Positions 25,345 through 34,456 of a stretch of 64,000 bases of DNA are shown in pieces (the stretch's first letter is position 1; each line of letters opens with the position of its first letter). Origin of the DNA: Methylophilus sp. 5 (lineage in GTDB: Bacteria; Pseudomonadota; Gammaproteobacteria; Burkholderiales; Methylophilaceae). The notes under the pieces were generated by a model. That model worked only from the letters and a program-made list of their open reading frames with translations, did no database searches and was not told where the DNA came from. The position numbers and the translations under genes are program-made. The DNA is taken from contig NZ_KI911560.1 in assembly GCF_000515275.1 (NCBI RefSeq), positions 2,780,124 through 2,844,123 on the forward strand. Reading direction: 5' to 3'.

Positions 25345-26238
25345 TTATTCTACGTGGGCACAGGCATATTCATACGCCTGATGGTAATCAATATGCATCG
25401 GGCTTTCGCTTTGCAGCATTTGCTCCAGCAATTTGTTCTGTGTCACATACTTTAATTGACCAATCGCCAGCGCACCAAACCCTGCCACTTGCGTCCCTTC
25501 AATCAAGCCGCCATTAGAAAACGTATCGACGCCTTCAATCCCAGATGGTGGCACTGCGTTAACATCAGCCACCACTTTGAGTGTTTTGGAATGAGCGAAT
25601 TGAGACACTTCAAGCACACGAATACCCGCTGGAGTCGCGCACAAGGCAATCGTGGCTTCATTTAATATGGCAATTTTGGCCGCTTCTGTGCTGCCATCGA
25701 CGACCTGCAGCGTCACATCATAGCTCGCAGATAATTTATCGACATAGGCTTGCATGCTTTCTACACCGGCATGTGCCACCATAAAGACAGTCGCCCCCTG
25801 ACGAGCGGCGATCAACGCAGCGGTTGAGCCAACGGTACCGCTGGCACCAAAAATGGCTACTTTCTCTTTACCTAAGCCGCTGCCAGATTTTTGCAGATAG
25901 AAATCTACCTTGGCCAGCATGGCTGCTGCGGTGGTAAATGCGCCAGACGGATCAGAAAATGTGTGGCATTCAAATGGCTTAAACATGGCGCTACGTGCCT
26001 GTTTTTGCATTTCAAGTGCGACTTGAATGTCGCGGCCACCAAAAAATAAGGCTTGTTGTTTTAAACCGCTAGGACTACGGGAGAAAATAGCATCCTGAGT
26101 CAATGCCACGATTTCATTCAAGGTCACATCGGTGTAAGAAATAATTTTTTCGTAGCCCGCATCGAAAGCCATATTGACGTCAAATGGACTGGCATTCTTT
26201 GCGGCTGTAAACAAATGCATAATACTGGTTTTTTTCAT
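25345..26238 (-). CDS. mtdB: NAD(P)-dependent methylenetetrahydromethanopterin dehydrogenase
   Basis: A 297-residue dehydrogenase oxidising methylene-H4MPT to methenyl-H4MPT with NAD(P)+. The N-terminal domain has SPFDVNMAFDAGYEKIISY and LTQDAIFSRSP. The nucleotide-binding motif VAIFGASGTVGSTAALIA lies at about 127-144. This is the bacterial MtdB/MtdA fold, and the H4MPT neighbourhood favours MtdB. The ribosome-binding site is unusually strong, with six G residues five bases before the ATG. It is followed within eight bases by the ATP-grasp gene and then mch. Confidence 0.93.
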   Translation of the reverse strand: MKKTSIMHLFTAAKNASPFDVNMAFDAGYEKIISYTDVTLNEIVALTQDAIFSRSPSGLKQQALFFGGRDIQVALEMQKQARSAMFKPFECHTFSDPSGAFTTAAAMLAKVDFYLQKSGSGLGKEKVAIFGASGTVGSTAALIAARQGATVFMVAHAGVESMQAYVDKLSASYDVTLQVVDGSTEAAKIAILNEATIALCATPAGIRVLEVSQFAHSKTLKVVADVNAVPPSGIEGVDTFSNGGLIEGTQVAGFGALAIGQLKYVTQNKLLEQMLQSESPMHIDYHQAYEYACAHVE

Positions 26239-26357
26239 TATTCCCCCCGGAACCGTTCGTTAATAATACCTTTAGCCAATATACACACTTCCAGAGCAGT
26301 TCAAAATAAAGAGTAGACCGTGAAAATCATAACTTTTCAAAATTATCTTAAAAAGTT

Positions 26358-27332
26358 TTAATTAACCACATCCTCTATCTTAATCGTTGCAGGCTGGTTG
26401 ACCGCAGCGGTGACGACAAAGCCGAGCGCTGTCTGCCCGGCATATTGTTTAAGTAATTGCATTTGTATCGCTACCGCTTCTGTACGCGATGGCAATAGCA
26501 CAAATCCAGTTGGGCCCCACGAGGTTTGCCCAATACCCATATACCCTTGCTGTTTTAAGGTGTGCAAAATATTGGCCACTGCTTTGCTGGCATAAGGGCC
26601 GCCTTGTGCTGGCGCAAAATACTCGGCGTTATAGGCTTGCAAGTCACCAAGAAACTGGCTAAATCCAGCAAAGTCGTGTTCAATCAGTGCGGGCAAACCC
26701 TGGCTCAGTAATTGTTGCTGCACCGTTTGGGTGGCCGCCACTGATTGCGGTGCTAATTGCTTGAATGCGGTTTTTTCACCCTGGCCATGCAGGCCGGCAC
26801 GGCTATTATCAATAATGAGTAAAAAATGCCAGTCAGCAGGAAACGCATGGCGGGCCAGCATAGGCGGCACCACCGTATGTGTGCCGCGCCCGCCATCTAC
26901 CACCAAGCCGCCATGTTCAAAGGTGGCAATGCCTATGCCTGAGCGGGCACCACGCTGGTGAATCGCTGCGATGTCGCTTGCGCTTACGGGCTTATTTAAC
27001 AGACTATTCATCGCAGCCCCCAATGCCAACGCCATTTGCGTGCCTGAGCCTAAGCCACCATGCCGCGGAATGGCCTGCTCAATACTGACATTAAAGGCTG
27101 TTTGCGTATCACTAGCAGCCAAATGACGCTGTAATATAGACGCGGCCAATGGGTCAAGCGGCAGTTGTTGCAACCCGCTTGAGAGGCTGAGTGATGTTTG
27201 AAAAGCATCAATGGCAACGCCAACGCTGCCAAACTGACGTTGAGCCTGTTGACTTAAATTAAAAAAACCGAGATGTAGGCGACCGTAAGTGGTCACACTG
27301 ACCGTGCGTTCTGCGGGAATGACTGCATTCAT
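26358..27332 (-). CDS. Beta-ribofuranosylaminobenzene 5'-phosphate synthase (beta-RFAP synthase) family protein
   Basis: A 324-residue GHMP-kinase-like protein that should catalyse the first committed step of methanopterin synthesis, joining 4-hydroxy- or 4-aminobenzoate to PRPP. The sequence begins with the strand VTTYGRLHLGFFNLS and has the glycine-rich GHMP motif PRHGGLGSGTQMALALGAA at about 87-105. ARSGIGIATFEHGGLVVDGG and GIGQTSWGPTGFVLLP are also family blocks. It is the first gene of the leftward H4MPT island, 119 bases upstream of mtdB and divergent from ppsA. Confidence 0.92.
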   Translation of the reverse strand: MNAVIPAERTVSVTTYGRLHLGFFNLSQQAQRQFGSVGVAIDAFQTSLSLSSGLQQLPLDPLAASILQRHLAASDTQTAFNVSIEQAIPRHGGLGSGTQMALALGAAMNSLLNKPVSASDIAAIHQRGARSGIGIATFEHGGLVVDGGRGTHTVVPPMLARHAFPADWHFLLIIDNSRAGLHGQGEKTAFKQLAPQSVAATQTVQQQLLSQGLPALIEHDFAGFSQFLGDLQAYNAEYFAPAQGGPYASKAVANILHTLKQQGYMGIGQTSWGPTGFVLLPSRTEAVAIQMQLLKQYAGQTALGFVVTAAVNQPATIKIEDVVN

Positions 27333-27411
27333 GACGTTTTATGATATTGATGCTAAAAAAATGAATTACCACCCTCAAGGCGACGTGACATTAAAACATG
27401 ATTTTGGCATA

Positions 27412-27439
27412 ATGACCGTTATAAAAGTCATTCTATAAT
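27412..27439 (+). promoter_or_regulatory. Probable sigma-70 promoter of ppsA
   Basis: A perfect TATAAT at 27434-27439 lies about 97 bases before the ppsA start. A weak -35 (ATGACC, 27412-27417) sits 16 bases upstream. It is in the 203-base divergent gap shared with the beta-RFAP synthase gene. Confidence 0.45.
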
Positions 27440-27535
27440 CAGACTATGTCAGGCAGACAGCCTCTATTTATCGAATTCAATCCGTTGCATTCCGCGATAG
27501 ATTATCACCAGTTTTAAATAATTAAGGGTTTTACT

Positions 27536-29908
27536 ATGGTAAGTCATGTTATTCCATTTGAGAATCTAAGAAACACCGATGTACCGTCTGTGGGAGGCAA
27601 AAACGCTTCTCTGGGCGAAATGATTTCTCAGCTCAGTGCCAAGGGGGTACGCGTACCTACCGGTTTTGCGACCACTGCAGATGCTTATCGTGAATTTTTG
27701 GCGCAAGGTGGATTGAACAACAAAATCAATGACTTGCTCGACAAATTAAATGCTGATGATACGCAAGAGCTGGCGCGTGTTGGTTCGCAAATTCGTCAGT
27801 GGATTATGGAAGCCGAGTTTCCACAAGCGTTGCAAACGGCGATTGCTGAAAGCTATGCCAAACTGATTGAAAAATCAGCACAAGGCACAACCTTTGCTGT
27901 GCGTTCATCTGCAACAGCAGAAGATTTGCCGGATGCGTCTTTCGCTGGTCAACAAGAATCCTTTCTGAATATCCACGGCCTGGAAAACATTAATCACGCC
28001 ATTAAAGAGGTGTTTGCTTCTTTATATAACGACCGTGCGATTTCTTACCGCGTACACAAAGGCTTTGTGCACGCCGATGTCGCGTTATCTGCAGGCGTAC
28101 AGCAAATGGTGCGTTCTGACATTGGCTGTGCCGGTGTCATGTTTACCATTGACACTGAATCTGGTCACCGCGATGTTGCCTTTATCACCTCCTCTTATGG
28201 CCTGGGCGAAACCGTGGTGCAAGGCGCTGTGAACCCGGATGAGTTTTATGTGCACAAGCCATTGCTGGCGCAAGGTAAACCGGCGATTGTGCGCCGTACC
28301 ATGGGCTCAAAACTGATTAAAATGGTGTTTTCTGACGCCACTCAGGCAGGTAAATCCACCAATACGGTTGACGTTGACCCTGCAGAAAGCAATCGTTATT
28401 CGCTGACCGATGCCGACATTCTGGAGCTGGCTGGCTACGCCATGACCATTGAGCAGCATTACGGCTGCCCCATGGATATTGAGTGGGGCAAAAACGGCCT
28501 GGATAGCAAGCTGTATATCTTGCAAGCGCGTCCTGAAACTGTGAAATCACAAGAAGCCGCTAAAAACATTACCGAAACTTTCAAATTGCAAAAACACTCT
28601 GCAGTGCCTGTGGTTGCTGGCCGTGCGGTGACGCAAAAAGTAGGCGTGGGTCCGGTGCGTATCGTGCTGGATCCGGCTGACATGCATGAAGTACAACCAG
28701 GCGATGTGTTGGTGGCTGACATGACTGACCCTAACTGGGAACCAGTGATGAAACGTGCCAGTGCGTTGGTGACTAACCGTGGTGGCCGTACATGTCACGC
28801 GGCGATTATTGCGCGTGAACTAGGCATCCCGGCGATTGTGGGTTCGGTAAACGCGACAGACTTGCTGCGTGATGGCGAAATGGTGACTGTTTCTTGTGCA
28901 GAAGGTGAAACTGGATTTGTTTACCATGGCGCGCTGGATTACGAAATTGCGACGCAATCGAACAGTGCTCTGGCAAAACCACCTTGCAAGATTATGATGA
29001 ACGTTGGCAACCCGGACATGGCGTTTACATTCGCGCAGACACCAAACGACGGTGTTGGCCTTGCCCGCCTGGAGTTTGTGATTAACAACATGGTTGGCAT
29101 TCACCCGAAAGCCATCCTCAATGTTGACGCAATGCCAGCCACCATACAAGCGACGATTAAAAACCGTGCACGTGGCTATGCCAACCCAAAACAGTTCTAC
29201 ATTGATAAAGTAGCGGAAGGTGTTGCTACTATTGCAGCCGCTTTCTACCCAAAACCAGTGATCGTGCGCACCTCAGACTTCAAGTCTAATGAGTACAAAA
29301 AACTGGTTGGCGGTGAGATTTACGAGCCGGACGAAGAAAACCCGATGATTGGTTTCCGTGGTGCGGCACGCTATATGGCAGAAGACTTTAAAGAGTGTTT
29401 CGCCATGGAATGTCAGGCCATGAAAAAAGTGCGTGATGAGCTAGGCTTGGCTAACGTTGAATTGATGATTCCATTTGTACGCACGCTGGAAGAAGCACGC
29501 GCCGTGACTGAAATCATGGCTGAAAACGGCCTCAAACGTGGTGAAAATGGCCTGCGCCTGATCATGATGTGTGAAATCCCGGCCAATGCGCTGCTGGCTG
29601 AACAGTTCCTGGAGTACTTCGACGGCTTCTCCATCGGCTCTAACGACCTGACTCAGCTGACATTGGGCATGGACCGTGACTCCGGTATTTTGGCAGACGG
29701 CTTTGACGAGCGTAATGATGCGGTCAAAGCATTGCTTAAAATGGCGATCAACACCTGTAACCGTTTGGGCAAATACGTTGGCATTTGTGGTCAGGGCCCT
29801 TCTGACCATGAAGACTTCGCTGAATGGCTGGTGGCTGAGGGCATCCAGTCGGTGTCACTCAACCCTGACACGGTGGTTGCCACCTGGCAGCGTTTGACCA
29901 AGAAGTAA
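27536..29908 (+). CDS. ppsA: Phosphoenolpyruvate synthase
   Basis: A 790-residue enzyme converting pyruvate, ATP and water to PEP, AMP and phosphate. The N-terminal ATP-binding domain has [11 protein letters not shown] (about 20-30) and [20 protein letters not shown]. The phosphohistidine domain has [21 protein letters not shown] with the swivelling His421. The C-terminal PEP-binding barrel has [30 protein letters not shown] and the catalytic Cys in [12 protein letters not shown]. Length is normal. AAGGG lies well placed before the ATG. It is followed 41 bases later by its regulator ppsR, with no terminator between. In a methylotroph it supplies PEP for gluconeogenesis from C3 products. Confidence 0.98.
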   Translation: MVSHVIPFENLRNTDVPSVGGKNASLGEMISQLSAKGVRVPTGFATTADAYREFLAQGGLNNKINDLLDKLNADDTQELARVGSQIRQWIMEAEFPQALQTAIAESYAKLIEKSAQGTTFAVRSSATAEDLPDASFAGQQESFLNIHGLENINHAIKEVFASLYNDRAISYRVHKGFVHADVALSAGVQQMVRSDIGCAGVMFTIDTESGHRDVAFITSSYGLGETVVQGAVNPDEFYVHKPLLAQGKPAIVRRTMGSKLIKMVFSDATQAGKSTNTVDVDPAESNRYSLTDADILELAGYAMTIEQHYGCPMDIEWGKNGLDSKLYILQARPETVKSQEAAKNITETFKLQKHSAVPVVAGRAVTQKVGVGPVRIVLDPADMHEVQPGDVLVADMTDPNWEPVMKRASALVTNRGGRTCHAAIIARELGIPAIVGSVNATDLLRDGEMVTVSCAEGETGFVYHGALDYEIATQSNSALAKPPCKIMMNVGNPDMAFTFAQTPNDGVGLARLEFVINNMVGIHPKAILNVDAMPATIQATIKNRARGYANPKQFYIDKVAEGVATIAAAFYPKPVIVRTSDFKSNEYKKLVGGEIYEPDEENPMIGFRGAARYMAEDFKECFAMECQAMKKVRDELGLANVELMIPFVRTLEEARAVTEIMAENGLKRGENGLRLIMMCEIPANALLAEQFLEYFDGFSIGSNDLTQLTLGMDRDSGILADGFDERNDAVKALLKMAINTCNRLGKYVGICGQGPSDHEDFAEWLVAEGIQSVSLNPDTVVATWQRLTKK

Positions 29909-29949
29909 ACCCAGGAAATCACTTTTAGCAACTCACTCAAGGCGTTACG

Positions 29950-30753
29950 ATGAATCACCGTTCTGTTTTTATTATTTCTGATGGCACGGGGATTACAGCT
30001 GGCGCCTTGAGCAAACTGCTGGAACATTTTCCGAATACTAAATTTACCACCACTCGCCTGCCGTTTACGGACAACGACGAGAAGGTTCAAGCCGCGTTTG
30101 AACACATCCAGAAAGTCGCCGACCAAGATGGCATACGGCCGATTGTGATTATGTCGGTTGGCAACGGTGAGCACCGCAATCATCTCAAGCAGGCGAATGC
30201 CTACTTTATTGACTTATTCCACCGCTTTATTTATCCACTGGGCTCAGAGCTCAACCAGGAGCCACTCACAGGCGCCAGCATTGCCTACAGCGCGATGGGC
30301 AACAGCTATCATGAGCGGATGGAAGCGATTAACTTTACCCTGAACCATGATGACGGTATGACCAACTCTGGCTTGGATGAAGCTGAAGTGATTTTGATTG
30401 GTGTTTCACGCTGCGGTAAAACTCCAACCAGCATTTATCTCGCCATGCAGTTTGGCATCAAGGCAGCCAATTATCCGTTGATTCCTGAAGACTTTGAACG
30501 TGGTGCGCTACCGCTCGCGCTGCAAAAAAACATAGACAAGATTTTTGGCTTGACCATTAAAGCCGAACGCTTGCACTCGGTGCGTAACGAGCGTCGCCCT
30601 GATAGCTTTTATGCCTCACTGGATAACTGCCGCAAAGAAATTGAAATTGCTGAAGGTATGATGCGCAGTGCTGGCATCCCTTGGGCAGATTCTACCAGCC
30701 GCTCGATTGAAGAGCTTTCTGCATTGATCCTGCAAAAAATTCGCCAGCGCTAA
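29950..30753 (+). CDS. ppsR: PEP synthase regulatory protein (bifunctional kinase/pyrophosphorylase)
   Basis: A 267-residue DUF299-family protein that inactivates PEP synthase by ADP-dependent phosphorylation and reactivates it by Pi-dependent dephosphorylation. The N-terminus RSVFIISDGTGITAGALSKL is characteristic, and the P-loop GVSRCGKTPTSIYLAMQFG lies at about 152-170, followed by KAANYPLIPEDFERG. The target threonine/histidine region is encoded by the neighbouring ppsA. Start ATG 29950 has AAGG upstream. The TAA stop lies in the loop of the terminator hairpin that follows. Confidence 0.96.
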   Translation: MNHRSVFIISDGTGITAGALSKLLEHFPNTKFTTTRLPFTDNDEKVQAAFEHIQKVADQDGIRPIVIMSVGNGEHRNHLKQANAYFIDLFHRFIYPLGSELNQEPLTGASIAYSAMGNSYHERMEAINFTLNHDDGMTNSGLDEAEVILIGVSRCGKTPTSIYLAMQFGIKAANYPLIPEDFERGALPLALQKNIDKIFGLTIKAERLHSVRNERRPDSFYASLDNCRKEIEIAEGMMRSAGIPWADSTSRSIEELSALILQKIRQR

Positions 30754-30767
30754 GGCTGGCGTTTTTT
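30742..30767 (+). terminator. Intrinsic terminator of ppsA-ppsR
   Basis: The stem CGCCAGC / GCTGGCG (seven bases) with a six-base loop is followed by six T. The left arm is still coding for the end of ppsR, and the stop codon is in the loop. Confidence 0.9.
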
Positions 30768-30812
30768 GAATCTGTTGGCAGCATTGACTGCCGCCTTGGC
30801 TCTACCCGTATG

Positions 30813-31499
30813 TTAGGCGGCCATGGCCATTTCACGCGCTGGCATTGCTGGTGCCCTTAATGCCTGTGGCTTCAACATGTCACCGCGCCAAAAATAATAA
30901 AACTCACGAGAGACGCTAAGAAAAGTGTGCTGCGAACCAAGCGCATTAAATAATGGCAGATTTCTATCCACCATTTGGCGGTAACTATGCGATTGCCTGT
31001 GTGACACATGTCGCAGTGACAGTAGCAAGCACTTTGCCATCCGCATGCGCTCTTTAAACACTGCAGGCTCAAAGCCGCGCACCAGGGTGACTTGCTCAAA
31101 AGCATCCATCACTTGCGTTTCATGGCCGGTCATCGCGGTTTTATCCAAATCATACCAATGCTTGAATAACTCATCTTGCGTCACCATGACCGTTGGTGTG
31201 CTGCCATTAAACACCTTGGCCTGGCTCATGGCGGCAATCGCTTTAATATCACGCACCCAAAACGAAAAGAACTCGCGAATCACAGGCAAAATGCTGGGAA
31301 TTTCAGCAGGATCAATACTGGCAATAAAGCGATCAACCGCATGCCTGTAATGGCTGCCATCACAGGGAATCTCTTTTAGAAATGCACTGACCCGAATAAT
31401 GATGAACTCGCGCTGTACCAGCACACGCTCACTCACGCCCTGCCCGGTCAGCAACTTGACGTAAGCTTTTTGTGCTTCTTCTTCTCTGGTCATTTCCAT
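30813..31499 (-). CDS. Hypothetical protein with an internal duplication
   Basis: I do not recognise this 228-residue protein. I choose ATG 31499 because AGGGGAG lies seven bases upstream; the frame can also start at 31562. Two halves look related. The first has SHYRHAVDRFIASI and then VIREFFSFWVRDIKAI; the second has HSYRQMVDRNLPLF and then VSREFYYFWRGDMLKP. Each half therefore carries a Y-R-x-x-V-D-R block and an R-E-F-x-x-F-W-x-x-D block about 25-30 residues later. There is no signal peptide or membrane segment, and charged helices dominate. It stands alone between the ppsR terminator and a leftward MFS gene 134 bases upstream. Function unknown. Confidence 0.72.
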   Translation of the reverse strand: MEMTREEEAQKAYVKLLTGQGVSERVLVQREFIIIRVSAFLKEIPCDGSHYRHAVDRFIASIDPAEIPSILPVIREFFSFWVRDIKAIAAMSQAKVFNGSTPTVMVTQDELFKHWYDLDKTAMTGHETQVMDAFEQVTLVRGFEPAVFKERMRMAKCLLLSLRHVSHRQSHSYRQMVDRNLPLFNALGSQHTFLSVSREFYYFWRGDMLKPQALRAPAMPAREMAMAA

Positions 31500-31632
31500 G
31501 ATGGACTCCCCTTGTTGATTCTGAATAATGCGCTGCAACCTGGCAGGCATTGACAGTTTCATCTTAAAGCACGCTATCGTGGTTCAAACATGTAATGAAG
31601 TTGGTAAATGCCCCATATTTCGGGGCTTGCGC

Positions 31633-32838
31633 TTAATGGGCGACTGCCGGTGTTGGCTTGCGCACAAACAGTAATAACAGGCTGCTCAGTAGCGTCATCA
31701 CCAGCATGGCAGTTGCAAGTGCCAACGTGGAATGCCAGACCAAAGGCACGATGAGCGCTGAGCTCACGGTAGAACACAGCATTTGCATAAATGCCTGAGC
31801 AGAAGCTGCGGTGCCGCGCAGTGTAGGATAGCAATCGAGTGTCGCAATCGACAACACCGGCACGGCCGCCGCCATACCCACATTAAACAAGGCAATGGGT
31901 AAAATAGCCAGCCACCAGGCTGTGTGCATGGTGGCGCCTGCCCAATACTGCAGACCAACATTCACGCTGGCAATCAACACCATCCAGGCAAATGCCCAAG
32001 ATAGTATACGCGCTGGCGCGACCTTACCTGCGGTATGCCGTGAGATCCAGGAACCCAGCATCATGCCAGTTACGGTGGGAATAAACAGGTAACCGAACTG
32101 CTGGCTGTTTAAATGCAAATGCTTGACCAAAAACACCGGGCTCGCCAATACATAAATAAAAAATGCCGAAAAATTCAAGCCCAGGCAAGTGATCAGCCCA
32201 AAAAAAATCCTGTGTTTAAGCATCTGGCCATAGGTGGCGGCAATCCCTTTCACAGAGAATACGATACGCTTTTCTGCAGTCATGGTTTCCGGCAGATAGC
32301 GCACCGCCATCCATAACGCGACGGCAGCATAGAGTGATAAAAAAATAAAAATGGCCTGCCAATGGATGCCCAGCAATAGCCCGCCTAAAATCGGCGCAAC
32401 CGCTGGCGCAATGCCAAACAACAACTGCACCGTCGCCATCACACGTTGTGCCTGCGCACCAGAGAATAAGTCGCGCACCATGGCTCGGGCGACCGTGTTG
32501 CCCGCCCCGCCACTTACCCCTTGCAAGGCGCGAAATAACCATAAAGTCTGTACATTAGGCGCCAGCGCACAGCCGAGGCTTGCCAATACAAAAATGGCCA
32601 GGCCCCATTTGATGGTCGTAATGCGACCGATCGCATCAGAAATGGCGCCATGACAAAGTGTCATCACGGCATAAGGCAATAAATAAAAGGTCAGGCTTTG
32701 CTGAATAGCCAGCTCATCAGTGCCAAACTCGGCAGCCATGACATGAAAGGCTGGCAAGTAGGTATCAATAGCAAAGGGAGCCAATGCTGTTAATGCCGCC
32801 AACACCAGCACTAACGTAGAAGAACGAGAGATCAACAT
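31633..32838 (-). CDS. Bcr/CflA-family MFS drug efflux transporter
   Basis: A 401-residue transporter with twelve membrane segments. The N-terminus has ALAPFAIDTYLPAFHVMAAEFG, the Bcr/CflA signature in the first helix and loop. The cytoplasmic loop has GAISDAIGRITTIKWG (motif A-like), and helix 4-5 has RALQGVSGGAGNTVARAMVRD. It probably exports small molecules by proton antiport. The frame opens at GTG 32877 inside the palindrome of the pqq terminator. ATG 32838 with AAGG six bases upstream is the better start and gives a normal N-terminus. Its 5' leader is almost wholly occupied by the terminator of the pqq operon. Confidence 0.91.
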   Translation of the reverse strand: MLISRSSTLVLVLAALTALAPFAIDTYLPAFHVMAAEFGTDELAIQQSLTFYLLPYAVMTLCHGAISDAIGRITTIKWGLAIFVLASLGCALAPNVQTLWLFRALQGVSGGAGNTVARAMVRDLFSGAQAQRVMATVQLLFGIAPAVAPILGGLLLGIHWQAIFIFLSLYAAVALWMAVRYLPETMTAEKRIVFSVKGIAATYGQMLKHRIFFGLITCLGLNFSAFFIYVLASPVFLVKHLHLNSQQFGYLFIPTVTGMMLGSWISRHTAGKVAPARILSWAFAWMVLIASVNVGLQYWAGATMHTAWWLAILPIALFNVGMAAAVPVLSIATLDCYPTLRGTAASAQAFMQMLCSTVSSALIVPLVWHSTLALATAMLVMTLLSSLLLLFVRKPTPAVAH

Positions 32839-32850
32839 GAACGACCTTGT

Positions 32851-32884
32851 AAAAAATCCAAAGGTGCCAATCGGCACCTTTGGA
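32851..32884 (-). terminator. Intrinsic terminator downstream of pqqE
   Basis: A perfect twelve-base stem, TCCAAAGGTGCC / GGCACCTTTGGA, with a four-base loop is followed leftward by six T. It ends the pqqBCDE transcript and sits 13 bases before the MFS start codon. Confidence 0.93.
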
Positions 32885-32938
32885 TTATAAGCCAGCCATG
32901 CGCACGATGCTGCGATTTTCAGGCCAGGCAGCGCTCAA

Positions 32939-34120
32939 TTACGGCAACGCATGAAATTGCTCAATGCGCTCTTTATCGCCTGCTACATATTTTTTAGAGT
33001 TTTTGTCTGTTCTGAAAATGATCGGTTGCTCACGCACCAGCGGGTTTTGTGCGTTGACCAAGGCTTCATCAATCAGATGTCGATTAGGCGACTTGGTACA
33101 CACCGGGTCCGCCATTTCGGCGTCACCACTGAGCAGATAAGACTGGCAACGACAACCGCCCAGGTCATTTTCTTTTTCATCACAACTACGGCAAGGCTCT
33201 TTCATCCAGTCCATGCCACGATACTTAGTAAACGCGGGGGACTCTTTCCAGGCCCATTCCAGGCCGTTTTCGCGCACATTAGGGAAGGTCATGCCTGGTA
33301 ACACGCGTGCTGAATGACAGGGTAAAACATCGCCATTTGCAGTCACAATCATAAAGACCTCACCCCAGCCGTTCATGCATTTTTTCGGCCGGTCAGCAAA
33401 GTAATCAGGCACCACAAAAAACACCTTCATTTTGTTGCCAACACGTTCTCTAAACGCATTGGTCGCTGCCTCAGCCCGGTTTAACTGTTCACGCGTCGGC
33501 ATCAGCTGATCGCGATTGACCAGGCTCCAGCCGTAATACTGGGTATTGGCCAGCTCGACATAATCAGCCCCCAATGCTTCCGCCATTTCCAGGATTTTTC
33601 CTACCTGGTCAATGTTGTAGCGATGGATCACCACATTCAACACCATCGGATAGCCATGCGATTTAATCATGGCCGCGACTTTTTTCTTTAACTCGAAGGT
33701 ACGGGTGTCGGTAATAAAGTTGCTGATATCTTCTGTCACATCATGCATGGAGAGCTGGATATGATCCAGACCGCCTTCTTTAAAGGCCTGAATGCGTTTT
33801 TCGGTCAAGCCGACACCAGAAGTAATCAGGTTGCTGTAATAGCCTAGCTTGTGTGCTTCGGCGACGATCTCTTCAATATCGTCACGCAACAAAGGCTCGC
33901 CCCCAGAAATACCTAACTGAATCGCCCCCATTTTACGTGCATCACGCAAGGCGCTGATCCATTGCTCAGTGGTTAATTCATTTTTGGTGTGTTTATCGTA
34001 ATCGGTCGGGTTGTAACAAAACGCACAATGTAGCGGGCAACGGTAAGTCACCTCTGCCAGCAACCATAGCGGCTGCTTCTGTGTGACGCTTGCTGCAACC
34101 CCATTATTTAGGTGTGCCAT
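32939..34120 (-). CDS. pqqE: PQQ biosynthesis radical SAM enzyme PqqE
   Basis: A 393-residue radical SAM protein that forms the Glu-Tyr carbon-carbon crosslink in PqqA. The 4Fe-4S motif CPLHCAFC (Cys28, Cys32, Cys35) and the SAM-binding GISGGEPLLRDD are intact. The C-terminal SPASM region has CHSARVLPGMTFPNV and CRSCDEKENDLGGCRCQ for auxiliary clusters. Length is typical. It lies 18 bases after pqqD, which is needed to present the PqqA peptide to it. It is the last gene of the operon, before a strong terminator. Confidence 0.98.
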   Translation of the reverse strand: MAHLNNGVAASVTQKQPLWLLAEVTYRCPLHCAFCYNPTDYDKHTKNELTTEQWISALRDARKMGAIQLGISGGEPLLRDDIEEIVAEAHKLGYYSNLITSGVGLTEKRIQAFKEGGLDHIQLSMHDVTEDISNFITDTRTFELKKKVAAMIKSHGYPMVLNVVIHRYNIDQVGKILEMAEALGADYVELANTQYYGWSLVNRDQLMPTREQLNRAEAATNAFRERVGNKMKVFFVVPDYFADRPKKCMNGWGEVFMIVTANGDVLPCHSARVLPGMTFPNVRENGLEWAWKESPAFTKYRGMDWMKEPCRSCDEKENDLGGCRCQSYLLSGDAEMADPVCTKSPNRHLIDEALVNAQNPLVREQPIIFRTDKNSKKYVAGDKERIEQFHALP

Positions 34121-34138
34121 GATTGTTCTCCTGACAGA

Positions 34139-34423
34139 TTAATTGACCTTGCGTAACCAGGCTTTACCAACAGCCAGGTCAAACATGCCGACAATATCAT
34201 TCTCAATCTCTTCGGCATCCGGAAACGTGGCTTTGAGCTCAAGCACAATATCCCCCACACTCGCTTTACCATCCACACGCTTTAAAATCTCGCCTGCGCC
34301 GCCATGCAATTTAACCATGCCCTCCGGGAACAGAATGACGTAGCTCTGCTGCGCTTCTTCCCATTGAAAACGATGGTGGAAGGCAATCGCATAAATATCT
34401 GAGTGTTGAATATTGTTTTCCAT
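34139..34423 (-). CDS. pqqD: PQQ biosynthesis peptide chaperone PqqD
   Basis: A 94-residue RiPP recognition element that binds the PqqA precursor and hands it to PqqE. It has FHHRFQWEEAQQSYVILFPEG, then MVKLHGGAGEILKRVDGK and the helical C-terminal half LELKATFPDAEEIENDI, as in other PqqD proteins. It is a separate gene here, not fused to PqqC as in some methylotrophs. It stands 33 bases after pqqC and 18 bases before pqqE. Confidence 0.96.
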   Translation of the reverse strand: MENNIQHSDIYAIAFHHRFQWEEAQQSYVILFPEGMVKLHGGAGEILKRVDGKASVGDIVLELKATFPDAEEIENDIVGMFDLAVGKAWLRKVN

Positions 34424-34456
34424 GGGTTTACTTTCAAAAAGCGCGTGGTGCCTAAG

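Noticed and set aside
31595..31630. Weak hairpin (GCCCC / GGGGC) after the MFS gene as a terminator
   Set aside because: Five-base stem with only a short interrupted T stretch; not strong enough to call.
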